DNA from: Hallerella sp963660435
GTDB taxonomy: Bacteria; Fibrobacterota; Fibrobacteria; Fibrobacterales; Fibrobacteraceae
Direction of reading: 5' to 3'
NCBI GenBank assembly: GCA_963660435.1
Contig: CAVKYI010000004.1
Span: forward strand, 1 to 64,000
Length of the DNA stretch: 64,000 bases
Part shown: positions 34,881-43,807 of the stretch, piece by piece
Numbering within the stretch: the stretch's first letter is position 1
Layout of the letters: each line of letters opens with the position of its first letter
Notes under the pieces: generated by a model
Seen by the model: only the letters and a program-made list of their open reading frames with translations
What the model was told of the DNA's origin: nothing
Databases searched by the model: none
Program-made: the position numbers and the translations under genes

Positions 34881-35779
34881 TTCGCACCGTCCTTCGCACG
34901 CAAGCTTCTGACATAGGCGACTGCGCCAAGTCCCGCCTTCGCCCCGTCGCCGACTGCCACGGCAACCTGCAAGACGCCACCCAGGCAATCCCCGGCGGCA
35001 AAAAGCCCGGGAACGGTCGTCATCCGGTTTTCATCGACGATTAATCTGTTCGAATCCAAGGCGGCTCCGGCCTTGCGGGCTAAATCCGCAGCGCTAGCCG
35101 AACCTATCGCGATAAAGATTCCATCGACCGCAATTTCCCTGCCGCTTTCAAGACGCAGCCGTTCCACGCGAGCATTTCCTTCGACCGCCACGACCTTTTC
35201 CTTTTCCACGGAAAAAGTATCCGGAATTTCCACGGCGGGGTCCGCGCCAAGCGTGCATATGTAAACCTTTGCGGCAAGAGGCAAAAGCTCTTCCGCTTCG
35301 GAAAGCGCGTAGGCGCCGTTTCCAAGGACCGCGACATTTTTCTTGCGGTAAAAGAATCCGTCACAGACCGCGCAAAAGCTCACGCCTTTGCCTTCAAGGG
35401 AATCAATCCCCGGAACGGAAACTTTCGACCGCAAGGCGCCGGCTGCGACGATCACCGCCTTCGCCGCAAAGTTTTCGATAGCGTCTTCGTTTGTACGAAC
35501 CCGAACATGGAAACTATCGCTGAACATCAGGTCGAGAACTTCACCGACAAGAAAATCCGCACCGAGATTTTTCGCCTGTTCTTCTCCGCGTCTTTCCAGT
35601 TCCGCTCCGGAAACAGGTTCCGCAAAACCGTAATAGTTGGCTATCAGATGCGCCTTTCCCAAGGCGCCTTCGTCTTTCGCGACGATCAATACCGAAAGAT
35701 TCGCCCGAAGCGCGTAAAGCGCCGCCGAAATTCCCGCCGGACCTTTTCCGACGACGATGATGTCAAATTCATTCCGCAT
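34877..35779 (-). CDS. Thioredoxin reductase-like flavoprotein
   Basis: A 300-residue pyridine-nucleotide-disulfide oxidoreductase of thioredoxin reductase size. The FAD motif GKGPAGISAA lies at residues 11-20, the redox disulfide CAVC at 136-139 within FCAVCDGFFYRKK, and the second FAD motif LFAAGDCLGG near 268. The central pyridine-nucleotide domain is unusual: the usual GGGxSAxEEA is VLGNGAYALSEA, and the paired arginines that bind the NADPH phosphate are absent (VYICTLGADPAVEI). NADH, ferredoxin or another donor is therefore possible. It overlaps the peptide-binding gene by 11 bases and coaBC by four. Confidence 0.85.
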   Translation of the reverse strand: MRNEFDIIVVGKGPAGISAALYALRANLSVLIVAKDEGALGKAHLIANYYGFAEPVSGAELERRGEEQAKNLGADFLVGEVLDLMFSDSFHVRVRTNEDAIENFAAKAVIVAAGALRSKVSVPGIDSLEGKGVSFCAVCDGFFYRKKNVAVLGNGAYALSEAEELLPLAAKVYICTLGADPAVEIPDTFSVEKEKVVAVEGNARVERLRLESGREIAVDGIFIAIGSASAADLARKAGAALDSNRLIVDENRMTTVPGLFAAGDCLGGVLQVAVAVGDGAKAGLGAVAYVRSLRAKDGAK

Positions 35780-37571
35780 CGCGAACCTCTTCCCTTTCTC
35801 GCGGCAACGCCGTTCCCGCCTTCATCGCGGAATCCAACCGCCGGGACTTTTCTTCCGAAAGCCACCAATAGACCGGAACGCTTTCGTCTTCGCGGCCAAA
35901 CTTCGTATAGACATTCCTGGGTGTACCGAAACGGTTCCAGTAAAGAATCCGATGAAAATCGCACTGCCACATCAGGACATAGGGGACGATTTCCGAAAGC
36001 CGCCGGTCCAGGGAACGAAGAATTTCGTTTCGCTTCGCTATGTCGAATTCCGTCTTCTGCAGCTTGACAAGGCTATCGACAACAGGGTCCGCGACGCCGG
36101 TGACATTGTTCGTCCCGATATCGCTTGCCGTCTCGCTGGACCACGAGGCTTCCGGATCGGAAAGGCGCGAGCTTCCCCACGCAATCCAATACATGTCAAA
36201 GTCCGCGTTGTCGAGTCGTTTCCGCAACGTGCTCTGGGACATCTGCTCGATGGAAACCCGGATTCCCGCCTTCTGGAGCGCTTCCTGGTAGAAGGTCAAG
36301 TGGCGCAAGTCCTCGCTCGCCGTGATAAAGGAAATTTCAAACGGCTTGCCGTCCTTTTCGAGCATTCCCTTGTTCCCGGGGACGTAGCCCGCTTCCGAAA
36401 GGAGCTTTCGCGCATGGTCCATGTCAAACGGATAGTTTTCCGCTAGCGGATTTACATGGTCTTTCCAAAGGTCCGGATAATAGCTGTTCAGGAGAAAATA
36501 CTGGTCATACATGTATTTTTCGTTCATCAGCTTGCGATCCATCAGATAGGAAAGCGCCTTGCGCACCCGAACATCCTTGAACTTTTCACGGCGAAGGTTT
36601 ATCGCCATTCCCTGGAAACCGATCGGTTCGCGATTGTAGATGCGCTGTTTCACCGCCCAGCCTTTCTGCACGGCGGGGAAATCCGTCTGCTTCATCCAGA
36701 TGGAAGACGTGTAAACCGCATAGGCGTCCAGATCCCCCTTCTTGAAGGCTTCGAGAGCCTTTGTCCGGTCTTCCATGAAACGATAGCGGATCTTTTCGAA
36801 GTTGTATTTTCCGCGGTTCCAGTTCTTGTGAAAGCCCCACCAGTCCGCATTCCGGGAAAGCTCCACGTAGCGATCCTCCCGAAAATCCGTAATCCGGTAA
36901 GGACCTTCGACAACCGGGAACTTGTAGCGGACCTGGTTGAAATCCTTGCCGTTCCAGACATGCTTCGGGAATGCGACAAGACCGGCGGCTTCCCAGAAAT
37001 TTGCCCAGTGAACCGTTCTTGCCGAGATGGAAAGCGTCAGGGAATCGAGAATCTTCGGGCGGTCGAACCGTGAAAGTCCGACCTTGAAAATCGGAGTCAG
37101 GTTCTTGGGATCCATGATGACGTCGTAGTAGAACTGGACATCTTCGGCGGTGATCCGCACGCCATCGCTCCACTTCGCCCGAGGGTCGATGTGAAACGTA
37201 AAAGTCAGGCTGTCCGCGGAAATTTCCCAGCGATCCGCCAAGATGCCAATCGGTCTGTCTTCCGTCGAATGGAGAGACACCAGAGGTTCGAACATCAGGT
37301 TCATCAGCCCGGCGCTAAAGCTGTTGTAATCCTCCCACATGTTGAAGGATTTCGGCATCGAGGAACCCCACAGGCGAACGCTCCCGCAAGGAACCGCGTC
37401 TTCGCTTGCCACCGGGTCAAATTCGCCATCGGCATCTTCCGGATAGGAGTACGACGAAGGACAGCCCGTTTCCATGACCTTGGCGGTCTTTTCGGAATCA
37501 TCCCTGCAAGCGAAAAAAGCCATGGCGCAGAGCGCGACAAGAGGCAAAAGACATTTTTCAAAAGGCTTCAT
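35769..37571 (-). CDS. Peptide-type ABC substrate-binding lipoprotein (SBP family 5)
   Basis: The 600-residue lipoprotein (signal ending FFAC, Cys22) belongs to the OppA/DppA solute-binding family. Visible blocks are EPLVSLHSTEDRPIGILADRWEISADSLTFTFHIDPRAKWSDGVRITAEDV, the FKKGDLDAY segment, and RKALSYLMDRK. It would bind oligopeptides or a similar ligand in the periplasm, but no Opp-type permease or ATPase genes lie in the window. The start at 37571 gives a proper signal peptide and overlaps the rnc stop as ATGA; the frame remains open further upstream only as an rnc shadow. Confidence 0.9.
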   Translation of the reverse strand: MKPFEKCLLPLVALCAMAFFACRDDSEKTAKVMETGCPSSYSYPEDADGEFDPVASEDAVPCGSVRLWGSSMPKSFNMWEDYNSFSAGLMNLMFEPLVSLHSTEDRPIGILADRWEISADSLTFTFHIDPRAKWSDGVRITAEDVQFYYDVIMDPKNLTPIFKVGLSRFDRPKILDSLTLSISARTVHWANFWEAAGLVAFPKHVWNGKDFNQVRYKFPVVEGPYRITDFREDRYVELSRNADWWGFHKNWNRGKYNFEKIRYRFMEDRTKALEAFKKGDLDAYAVYTSSIWMKQTDFPAVQKGWAVKQRIYNREPIGFQGMAINLRREKFKDVRVRKALSYLMDRKLMNEKYMYDQYFLLNSYYPDLWKDHVNPLAENYPFDMDHARKLLSEAGYVPGNKGMLEKDGKPFEISFITASEDLRHLTFYQEALQKAGIRVSIEQMSQSTLRKRLDNADFDMYWIAWGSSRLSDPEASWSSETASDIGTNNVTGVADPVVDSLVKLQKTEFDIAKRNEILRSLDRRLSEIVPYVLMWQCDFHRILYWNRFGTPRNVYTKFGREDESVPVYWWLSEEKSRRLDSAMKAGTALPREREEVRDAE

Positions 37572-38407
37572 TTCCGCTTCATCTCCTTTTCCTTTCTGGC
37601 AATCGTCCTCTTCGTGATTTTCGCAGGCTTTTCGATGACCAGCGCGGCATTCGTCCTGGCCGCTTCCTCGGCTTTCAGCCGTTCCAGGGTCTTTTGTGCC
37701 GCTTCCTGCTCGGCCTTTTTCTTGGAAGGTCCTGTTCCGCGACCGTATTCCTCGCCTTGGAACACGACCGTCATCTCGAACTTCTTGCAATGCTCCGGTC
37801 CGCTTTCCGAAACCAGCTCGTAATCGGGAGGCGGCAGGGCGCGCGCCTGCATGTATTCCAGCAAGGCACTCTTGTAGTTGATAAAGTCCTTTTCGGAAAC
37901 GACTTCCTGGATGTTCGGGAAAATGTGCCGTTCCAGAAACTTTCGGCATTGCTTGAGGTTGCTATCGAGATATATCGCTCCGAGTATCGCCTCGAACGCA
38001 TCTTCCAAAAGACCGTCCCGGTTTCTTCCACCGTTTCTCGCTTCGCCTTTTCCAACACGGAGATACTCTCCCAGGTTCCAGCTCCGCGCGATCTTTGTCA
38101 GCGCCTGCCCCGAAACGACCACGCTTTTCATCTTGGAAAGATCACCTTCCGACAGATGCGGGTATGTCTTGTACAGGTATTCCGTCACCAGCATGTTCAA
38201 GATGGAATCGCCCAGAAATTCCAGACGTTCGTTGTTTTCCCAGTAAGGCATTTCTTTTCCCGAAAGCCAGGAACGGTGCACCAGGGCGTGCGCCAAGAGT
38301 TCCGGTTTCTTGAATTCGTAGCCGAGACTGTTTTCCAGATCGTTTCCCGACTTCTTGCGAAACCACAGAAAGATTCGACGGATAACGTTTCTACCCTTTT
38401 TTTCCAT
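37568..38407 (-). CDS. rnc: Ribonuclease III
   Basis: It cleaves double-stranded RNA in rRNA and mRNA processing. In the 279-residue protein the signature NNERLEFLGDSILN and the acidic DAFEAILGAIYLD of the nuclease domain are followed by a double-stranded-RNA-binding domain (about 185-250) with GTGPSKKKAEQEAA. A basic tail of about 30 residues (TKRTIARKEKEMKRK) extends beyond the usual length. It is the first gene of the eight-gene operon ending with mlaF. No clear ribosome site precedes the ATG, and the repeat mosaic starts about 40 bases upstream. Confidence 0.95.
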   Translation of the reverse strand: MEKKGRNVIRRIFLWFRKKSGNDLENSLGYEFKKPELLAHALVHRSWLSGKEMPYWENNERLEFLGDSILNMLVTEYLYKTYPHLSEGDLSKMKSVVVSGQALTKIARSWNLGEYLRVGKGEARNGGRNRDGLLEDAFEAILGAIYLDSNLKQCRKFLERHIFPNIQEVVSEKDFINYKSALLEYMQARALPPPDYELVSESGPEHCKKFEMTVVFQGEEYGRGTGPSKKKAEQEAAQKTLERLKAEEAARTNAALVIEKPAKITKRTIARKEKEMKRK

Positions 38408-38444
38408 ATGGGGAAAAGATAAAAATATTCGATATCGAACAGGA

Positions 38445-38998
38445 CCCGCGGTGTCCAGAGCTTAGTTCCGAGAGCTTGGAGCTTAGAGTTGCCAGGCGGG
38501 CTTTTTACTTTCTGCCGAAAGGCTTGACGTTTCACGTCTAGGCTTTTTGTCGCCAAGCGAACGGTTTGGCCTTCCCGATGTTCAGAGCTTAGTTAGGAGA
38601 TCTTAGAGTTTAGAAAAGCGAAGCGATCTTCTTTCTCAACTCCACTCTTCACACTCCACATTCCACTTTCACCTAAGTTCCAAGTTCTAAGCTCTGACTA
38701 TGGATCCTATCGCTTCGCGATGCTACGCTCCAGGATGACGGCGTAACGAGACTGCCGTTCGACATTACAAACCTTTACCGCCCGGCGTCATTCTGGAGAG
38801 GCGAAGCCTCGATAGAATCCATTCCGAGCATTATGGATCCTATCCCCTTACAGGGTCCAGGATGACGAAAAAACGGTGCTACGCACCAGGATAACTGTTT
38901 ATCGTACAAGCCTTTTACAGGTCGCTTAGCGAACTATCAACTCTCCTCATTCCACATTCCACACTCCACTCTCACCCAAGCTCTCGGTTCTAAATTCC
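38445..38998. repeat. Interspersed repeat mosaic between divergent genes
   Basis: About 550 bases of repeats lie between divergently transcribed rnc and the EamA gene, so the promoters of both must lie in or at the edges of repeats. Modules include CAGAGCTTAGTT...GAGCTTGGAGCTTAGAG near 38457, a variant with the small hairpin GACGTTTCACGTC near 38527, the GGATCCTATCGCTTCGC...CTCCAGGATGAC half-unit near 38703-38740, the GTAACGAGACTGCCGTTCGACATTACAAAC module at about 38742-38771, and another palindromic unit at about 38789-38866. Confidence 0.87.
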
Positions 38999-39004
38999 TA
39001 TAAT
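38999..39004 (+). promoter_or_regulatory. Possible -10 element placing the start site at the EamA start codon
   Basis: A perfect TATAAT lies six bases before the ATG at 39011. If used, transcription would begin at or next to the start codon, giving a leaderless mRNA, which fits the lack of a ribosome site. No convincing -35 is visible, and the motif lies at the edge of the repeat mosaic. Confidence 0.3.
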
Positions 39005-39010
39005 TGGCGC

Positions 39011-39928
39011 ATGGCAAATCTCGGCTATAGCTTTCTGCTTGTTCTCGCCGCTTTCATCTGGGGCACAACTTTTGTCGCCCAGGTCGAAGGAAATTCCGCG
39101 GGTCCCTTTGTCTTCACATGCCTTCGGAGCCTTGTTGCGGCAGCCTTTCTTTTCGGGCTGTTCAAGATTCTCGACCTGTTCGGGAAAAGCCCCAGGCGCC
39201 CCAAGACTTCAAGGGAGAAAAAAACTCTCTGGATCGCGGGAATCCTTTGCGGAACGGCACTCGCTTTCGGAAACAATTTGCAGCAGCTGGGAATTTTCCT
39301 GGGAACATCCGCCGGAAAATCCGGTTTCCTTACGACATGCTACATCTTCATCGTCCCGATTCTAAGCCTCTTTCTCGGAAAAAGAGGCTCGATCAAGACC
39401 TGGATTTGCGTGGCTGTCGCGCTTGCCGGGCTTTACATGCTCTGCATCCGGGAAGACCTTTCCCTGGAATTCTGCGACATCGTTTCGTTCCTCTGCGCGA
39501 TCGCCTTTGCCGTCCAGATCCTCGTCGTCGATAGATTCGTCGGCATCGTCGATAACATCCGGCTTTCCTGCATCCAGTTTCTCGTCGTGGGGATCCTGTC
39601 CGCATTTCCCATGTTCTTCGTCGATATGCAGGCCTCGACACGCGGCATCCAAAACGCGCTAAGAATCTATTCCCAGGCGAGTTCCTGGTTTCCGCTTCTC
39701 TATGCGGCAATCCTATCGAGCGGGGTCGCCTTTACGTTGCAGATCATCGCCCAGAACAAGATAAGGCCCACCGTCGCTTCGCTTCTGATGAGCCTTGAAT
39801 CCGTATTTGCCGTTCTCTCCGGCTGGGTAGTCCTCGGCGAACGCCTTTCGCCGAAAGAGGCTATCGGCTGCATTCTGATTTTTTCGGCCGTCGTCCTCTC
39901 CCAGGTTCGCTTCGGTCAAAAAGCCTAG
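39011..39928 (+). CDS. EamA-family drug/metabolite transporter
   Basis: A 305-residue protein with ten predicted membrane helices in two repeated EamA halves (about 5-145 and 155-300). Family features are the N-terminal FIWGTTFVAQ and the second-half LESVFAVLSGWVVLGERLSPKEAIGCILIFSAVVLSQ. These transporters export or exchange small metabolites; the substrate cannot be told. It is a single gene whose end overlaps the convergent NhaC gene by four bases. No ribosome site is visible. Confidence 0.88.
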   Translation: MANLGYSFLLVLAAFIWGTTFVAQVEGNSAGPFVFTCLRSLVAAAFLFGLFKILDLFGKSPRRPKTSREKKTLWIAGILCGTALAFGNNLQQLGIFLGTSAGKSGFLTTCYIFIVPILSLFLGKRGSIKTWICVAVALAGLYMLCIREDLSLEFCDIVSFLCAIAFAVQILVVDRFVGIVDNIRLSCIQFLVVGILSAFPMFFVDMQASTRGIQNALRIYSQASSWFPLLYAAILSSGVAFTLQIIAQNKIRPTVASLLMSLESVFAVLSGWVVLGERLSPKEAIGCILIFSAVVLSQVRFGQKA

Positions 39929-41508
39929 ACTTTTTTCGCCGGACGATTCCTTGCCTTCAAGAACAGAAGGCCAAAAACCGTCAAGGCGCCGCCAACCAGA
40001 AGGGAAACGCTTGCGCTGCGTACAAATCCTGCGACAATGTATGTCACAAAAGAAATTCCCGCGACAAAGAATACATAGGGAAATTGCGTATTCACATGAT
40101 TCACGTGGTTGCATCCCGCGCCAGCGCTCGCCATGATGGTCGTATCCGAAATCGGCGAACAGTGGTCTCCGCAAACCGCTCCGGCCATGCAGGCGGAAAT
40201 GGAAATGATCATCAGGCTGTAATCGATTCCGCCGAAGGCGGCGACAACGATAGGAATCAATATGCCGAACGTTCCCCAGGAAGTTCCCGTCGCGAACGCG
40301 AGAAGAGCGGCGATGACAAAGATGACAGCGGGCATCAGGTTCATCACGCCAGCAGCACCCCCGCTCACGATACCGGCCACGAATTCCTTTGCCCCGAGCG
40401 TATCCGTCACGCCTTTAAGCGTCCACGCCAGGCAGAGGATGAGAATCGCCGGGACCATCGCCTTGAATCCGTCGGGAACGCAGGCCATGCACTTGTTAAA
40501 GCCGAGAACGCGACGGGAGAGATAGAAAATCAGCGTCAGGATCCATGCGGCAAAGGAACCGAGAACAAGGCCTACCGAAGCATCGCTGCCGGCAAAGGCA
40601 TCGACAAATCCCTTGGCATCTTTTCCGGAAGCGAAAAATCCTCCCGTATAGATCATGCCCACCGTGCAAAAGACTATCAGAAGCGCGATGGGCACGACCA
40701 GATCGAGGATATTCCCCTTGCCGTCCGGAACGTTCATTGCGTCAAGCTTTTCATCCACCGCTTCGTTTGCCATCTCGTATTTTTTCATCGGACCGAAATT
40801 CACCTTCCCGATGGCGACGACAAAGAGGGCTAGAATCGTGAAAAGCGCATAGAAATTAAACGGAATCGCCTTGATGAAAAGACCTAGCCCGTCTTCCCCT
40901 TCGACAAATCCCGAAACGGCGGCCGCCCACGAACTGATCGGAGCGATGATGCAGACGGGAGCCGCGGTCGAATCAATCAGGTAGGCAAGCTTTTCTCGGC
41001 TCACCTTGAACCGGTCCGTCACCGGGCGCATCACGCTTCCCACGGTCAGGCAGTTGAAATAGTCATCGATAAAAATCAGGATGCCAAGGCAAATCGTCGC
41101 CACCTGGGCGCCGACTTTCGACTTGATGTGCAAGCGCGCCCAGTTTCCAAAAGCCGCCGAACCTCCAGCGCGATTCATCAGCGTCACCATCGTCCCCAGA
41201 ATGACCAGGAAGAAAAGGATGCCGACATTCCACGGATCCGCCACCTTCGCGACAAGGCCGTCCTTGAACGTCGCATCCAGGAACACGGAAAAGCTTCCCT
41301 GGCTGATGAACAGCCCGCCGATCAGGACACCGACAAAAAGCGACGAATAGACTTCTTTCGTAATCAAGGCGAGCGCGATCGCGACAACCGGAGGGACAAG
41401 CGACCAGAACGTCCCGTGCTGAAAAATCCAGCCTGAAGTCTCGGCGAGATTCGCAAGCGTGTCGGTCGCGGTCGGAACGACCTGGGATAAAGTATCCAAC
41501 GTCTCCAT
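39925..41508 (-). CDS. NhaC-family Na+/H+ antiporter
   Basis: The 527-residue protein has about twelve membrane helices and the NhaC-type motifs LMNRAGGSAAFGNWA, IFIDDYFNCLTVGSVMRPVTDRFKVSREKLAYLIDSTAAPVCIIAPISSWAAA split across the middle, and the C-terminal CGDHCSPISDTTIMASAGAGCNHVNHVNTQ segment. Related proteins exchange sodium for protons, and some carry organic acids with sodium. The family is clear; the ion or substrate is inferred. The ATG follows the stop of a 57-residue ORF by two bases, and the AAAGGAAAG that would serve as its ribosome site lies within the end of that ORF. Confidence 0.9.
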   Translation of the reverse strand: METLDTLSQVVPTATDTLANLAETSGWIFQHGTFWSLVPPVVAIALALITKEVYSSLFVGVLIGGLFISQGSFSVFLDATFKDGLVAKVADPWNVGILFFLVILGTMVTLMNRAGGSAAFGNWARLHIKSKVGAQVATICLGILIFIDDYFNCLTVGSVMRPVTDRFKVSREKLAYLIDSTAAPVCIIAPISSWAAAVSGFVEGEDGLGLFIKAIPFNFYALFTILALFVVAIGKVNFGPMKKYEMANEAVDEKLDAMNVPDGKGNILDLVVPIALLIVFCTVGMIYTGGFFASGKDAKGFVDAFAGSDASVGLVLGSFAAWILTLIFYLSRRVLGFNKCMACVPDGFKAMVPAILILCLAWTLKGVTDTLGAKEFVAGIVSGGAAGVMNLMPAVIFVIAALLAFATGTSWGTFGILIPIVVAAFGGIDYSLMIISISACMAGAVCGDHCSPISDTTIMASAGAGCNHVNHVNTQFPYVFFVAGISFVTYIVAGFVRSASVSLLVGGALTVFGLLFLKARNRPAKKV

Positions 41509-41510
41509 GA

Positions 41511-41684
41511 TTACTTTCCTTTAGGGGTTAAGGACTTCAGCGGCTGTTCCACGCCGGCTTCTTCCAGCTTTCCCAATACGGCGATAGCATAGTTCACCGC
41601 ATCGAGCGATCGGGAACTCGCATAGACTTTCAAATCGTTCAGCGCGCGAATCGCCCGCTGGTTTGTCATCGTCTTTTCGGACAT
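41511..41684 (-). CDS. Small 57-residue protein upstream of the NhaC antiporter
   Basis: A short ORF starts at an ATG with a near-perfect GGAGGA six bases upstream and ends two bases before the NhaC start codon. The predicted protein (MSEKTMTNQRAIRALNDLKVY...GKLEEAGVEQPLKSLTPKGK) is mostly amphipathic helix, soluble and without a signal peptide. I recognise no family. The strong ribosome site, the two-base spacing and codon use like its neighbours support a real gene translated together with the antiporter. It may be a regulator or small subunit, or a leader peptide coupling translation to nhaC. Confidence 0.65.
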   Translation of the reverse strand: MSEKTMTNQRAIRALNDLKVYASSRSLDAVNYAIAVLGKLEEAGVEQPLKSLTPKGK

Positions 41685-41761
41685 CGATTCCTCCTATGAA
41701 ATCAAGCGTTCGTTCAATGTTAAAAAATTATTCACCGATCGAAAGCCCCAAAATTCCGTTT

Positions 41762-41821
41762 AAAACAAAGACAGCCCTTTCGTCTCGTCGCCTTTAAAAA
41801 GGACAACCAACGAAAGAGCTG
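41762..41821 (-). terminator. Intrinsic terminator of the fatty-acid operon
   Basis: On the minus strand AGCTCTTTCGT and ACGAAAGGGCT pair with a single G-U across a loop of about 26 bases, followed by GTCTTTGTTTT. It lies about 18 bases after the acpP stop. Confidence 0.75.
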
Positions 41822-41838
41822 CTTCGAGCAAGCTACGA

Positions 41839-42084
41839 TTACTTGTTGAGCTTGTTCTGGATGTAGGAAAGAACGTCGGAAACCTTGATGAACTTTTCGG
41901 CGTCTTCGTCGAGAATTTCGATATCGAATTCGTCTTCGAGAGCCATCACCAGTTCCACGCGGTCGAGGGAATCGGCGCCGAGATCGTTCACGAAGGAAGC
42001 GTCGCGGGTCACGTCTTCCGGCTTCACACCGAGCTTTTCGACGACAACAGCCGTAATTTTCTTGAGAAGTTCTTCTTCAGTCAT
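41839..42084 (-). CDS. acpP: Acyl carrier protein
   Basis: The 81-residue carrier of growing acyl chains in fatty-acid synthesis. The phosphopantetheine site is the serine in LGADSLDRVELVMALEDEFDIEI. The ATG at 42084, six bases after GGAG, is preferred over one four codons upstream, and gives the normal N-terminus MTEEELL. It is the last gene of the yceD-rpmF-plsX-fabD-fabG-acpP series. Confidence 0.97.
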   Translation of the reverse strand: MTEEELLKKITAVVVEKLGVKPEDVTRDASFVNDLGADSLDRVELVMALEDEFDIEILDEDAEKFIKVSDVLSYIQNKLNK

Positions 42085-42140
42085 TTTTAACTCCATTTGA
42101 GGTTTTGTGAAAAGTTAGAAACTTTTTGTAAAATATCAAG

Positions 42141-42881
42141 TCACGCTCCGAGACCGCCATCGACTCCGAGGACCTGTCCCGTGATATAGGAAGCTTCGTC
42201 GGATACCAGGAAAGCGACCGCGTTGGCGACATCTTTCGGTTGTCCGATTCGCTGTGCCGGAATGGAATTCTTGAATTTTTCGATCGCTTCCGGGGAAAGC
42301 TTCGCCGTCATGTCCGTGCCGATAAACCCGGGTGCGACCGCATTCACGGTTATCCCGCGCGCAGCAAATTCCATCGCATTCGTCTTGGTCAGGCCGATGA
42401 TGCCCGCCTTGGACGCCGCGTAGTTGGACTGCCCCGCCTGGGCGCGAATCCCGTTGATGCTCGCCATGTTCACGATGCGACCGGTTCTGCGCCCCATCAT
42501 GTGACGCGCGACGGCCCGGGTGCAAAGGAACGCCGAGCGGAGATTCGTTCGAATCACGTCGTCAAAATCCGCATCCTTCATCCGCATCACCAGACCGTCC
42601 CGGGTAATTCCCGCATTGTTCACCAGAATGTCTATCTGCCCAAAGGCTTCGATAATCGCCTTGAACGTTTCCGAGACCTGTTCGGAATCCGAGACGTCGC
42701 AGGCGTAGCTCCTGACTTCGGAACCGGTCTCGCCCGCCATTTGCGAAGCGAGTTCTTCGCGTTCCCGGGTCGAAATCAGCGCGACCTTCGCCCCTTGGGA
42801 TGCGAGCGTCCTTGCGATTTCAAGCCCGATTCCGCGGGACGCCCCCGTAACGACCGCGACTTTTCCTTTCAAATCGATCAT
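42141..42881 (-). CDS. fabG: 3-oxoacyl-ACP reductase
   Basis: It reduces 3-oxoacyl-ACP with NADPH in the elongation cycle. The 246-residue short-chain dehydrogenase has TGASRGIG at residues 12-19, LVNNAGITRD, the catalytic Ser in NMASINGIRAQAGQ with Tyr and Lys in NYAASKAG, and the terminal DGGLGA. The start at 42881 gives the standard MIDLKGKVAVVTG and overlaps the fabD stop by four bases (ATGA). Confidence 0.97.
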   Translation of the reverse strand: MIDLKGKVAVVTGASRGIGLEIARTLASQGAKVALISTREREELASQMAGETGSEVRSYACDVSDSEQVSETFKAIIEAFGQIDILVNNAGITRDGLVMRMKDADFDDVIRTNLRSAFLCTRAVARHMMGRRTGRIVNMASINGIRAQAGQSNYAASKAGIIGLTKTNAMEFAARGITVNAVAPGFIGTDMTAKLSPEAIEKFKNSIPAQRIGQPKDVANAVAFLVSDEASYITGQVLGVDGGLGA

Positions 42882-43807
42882 AGAGCATCCTTCAAGGCTT
42901 TGACCGATTCGACGGACTCCACGGCGGAGAACTTCACCGAACGGTCGATCTTGCGCTGGAGTCCCGAAAGTACATGGCCCACGCCGACTTCCACGCCTGC
43001 GGTAACGCCGCATTCCCGAATCGCATACGACATCGACTCGCTCCAGCGGACCGGACTTACCAGTTGGCGAACGAGCAGATCGCGAATTTCCTTCGCATCC
43101 GTCACCGCGGACGCCGTGACATTGGCGACGAGCGGCTTCTGCAGGTCATGGAACGCCGTCTTTTCGATCGCTTCGGCAAGCCCCGCCTGCGCGCTCTGCA
43201 TCAGCGGGCTGTGGAACGCCCCCGAAACGGCAAGCGAAACAGCCTTGATGCCCTGCGCGGAGCAGTTTTCCACAAGCTTGTTGACCGCATCGACTTCGCC
43301 CGAAACGACGACCTGGCCGGGGCAGTTGAAATTCGCCGGAACGACCAATCCCGCATCCTTCGCGTCATCGCAAAGTTCCTGGACCTTCTCGTCATTCGCT
43401 CCGATAACCGCGGCCATCGATCCCGGATGTTCCGAACCGGCTTTCGCCATCAGCGAACCGCGCAAGCGCACAAGCGAAAGACCGTCTTCGAAGGAAAATC
43501 CGCCAGCCGCGCAAATCGCGGAATATTCGCCTAGGGAATGCCCGGCGACGACGTCAAAACCGATTCCTTCGGACTTGAGGACTTCGAGGACCATCATCGA
43601 GGAAACGAACAGGGCGGGTTGCGTGTTCGACGTCATCTTCAGATCCACTTCGGGACCTTCGAACATCACTTTCGAAAGGGAAAAGCCGAGCGTATCGTCC
43701 GCTTTTTCGAGCAAGAGCTTCGCCGGGAGAAAGGTTTCGGAAAGAGCCTTTCCCATGCCTACATACTGAGCGCCTTGACCGGGGAATACAAAAATGGTTT
43801 TCGACAT
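42878..43807 (-). CDS. fabD: Malonyl-CoA-ACP transacylase
   Basis: It loads malonyl groups onto ACP. The 309-residue protein has FPGQGAQYVGMG near residue 8, the nucleophile Ser91 in AGHSLGEYSA, and the catalytic His in GAFHSPLM. GGAG six bases before the ATG at 43807 supports the start. A 161-base gap separates it from plsX, where fabH commonly sits; no trace of fabH is visible there. Confidence 0.96.
   Translation of the reverse strand: MSKTIFVFPGQGAQYVGMGKALSETFLPAKLLLEKADDTLGFSLSKVMFEGPEVDLKMTSNTQPALFVSSMMVLEVLKSEGIGFDVVAGHSLGEYSAICAAGGFSFEDGLSLVRLRGSLMAKAGSEHPGSMAAVIGANDEKVQELCDDAKDAGLVVPANFNCPGQVVVSGEVDAVNKLVENCSAQGIKAVSLAVSGAFHSPLMQSAQAGLAEAIEKTAFHDLQKPLVANVTASAVTDAKEIRDLLVRQLVSPVRWSESMSYAIRECGVTAGVEVGVGHVLSGLQRKIDRSVKFSAVESVESVKALKDAL

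Noticed and set aside
42240..43769. 509-codon plus-strand open frame
   Set aside because: Antisense to fabG and fabD, which are certain.
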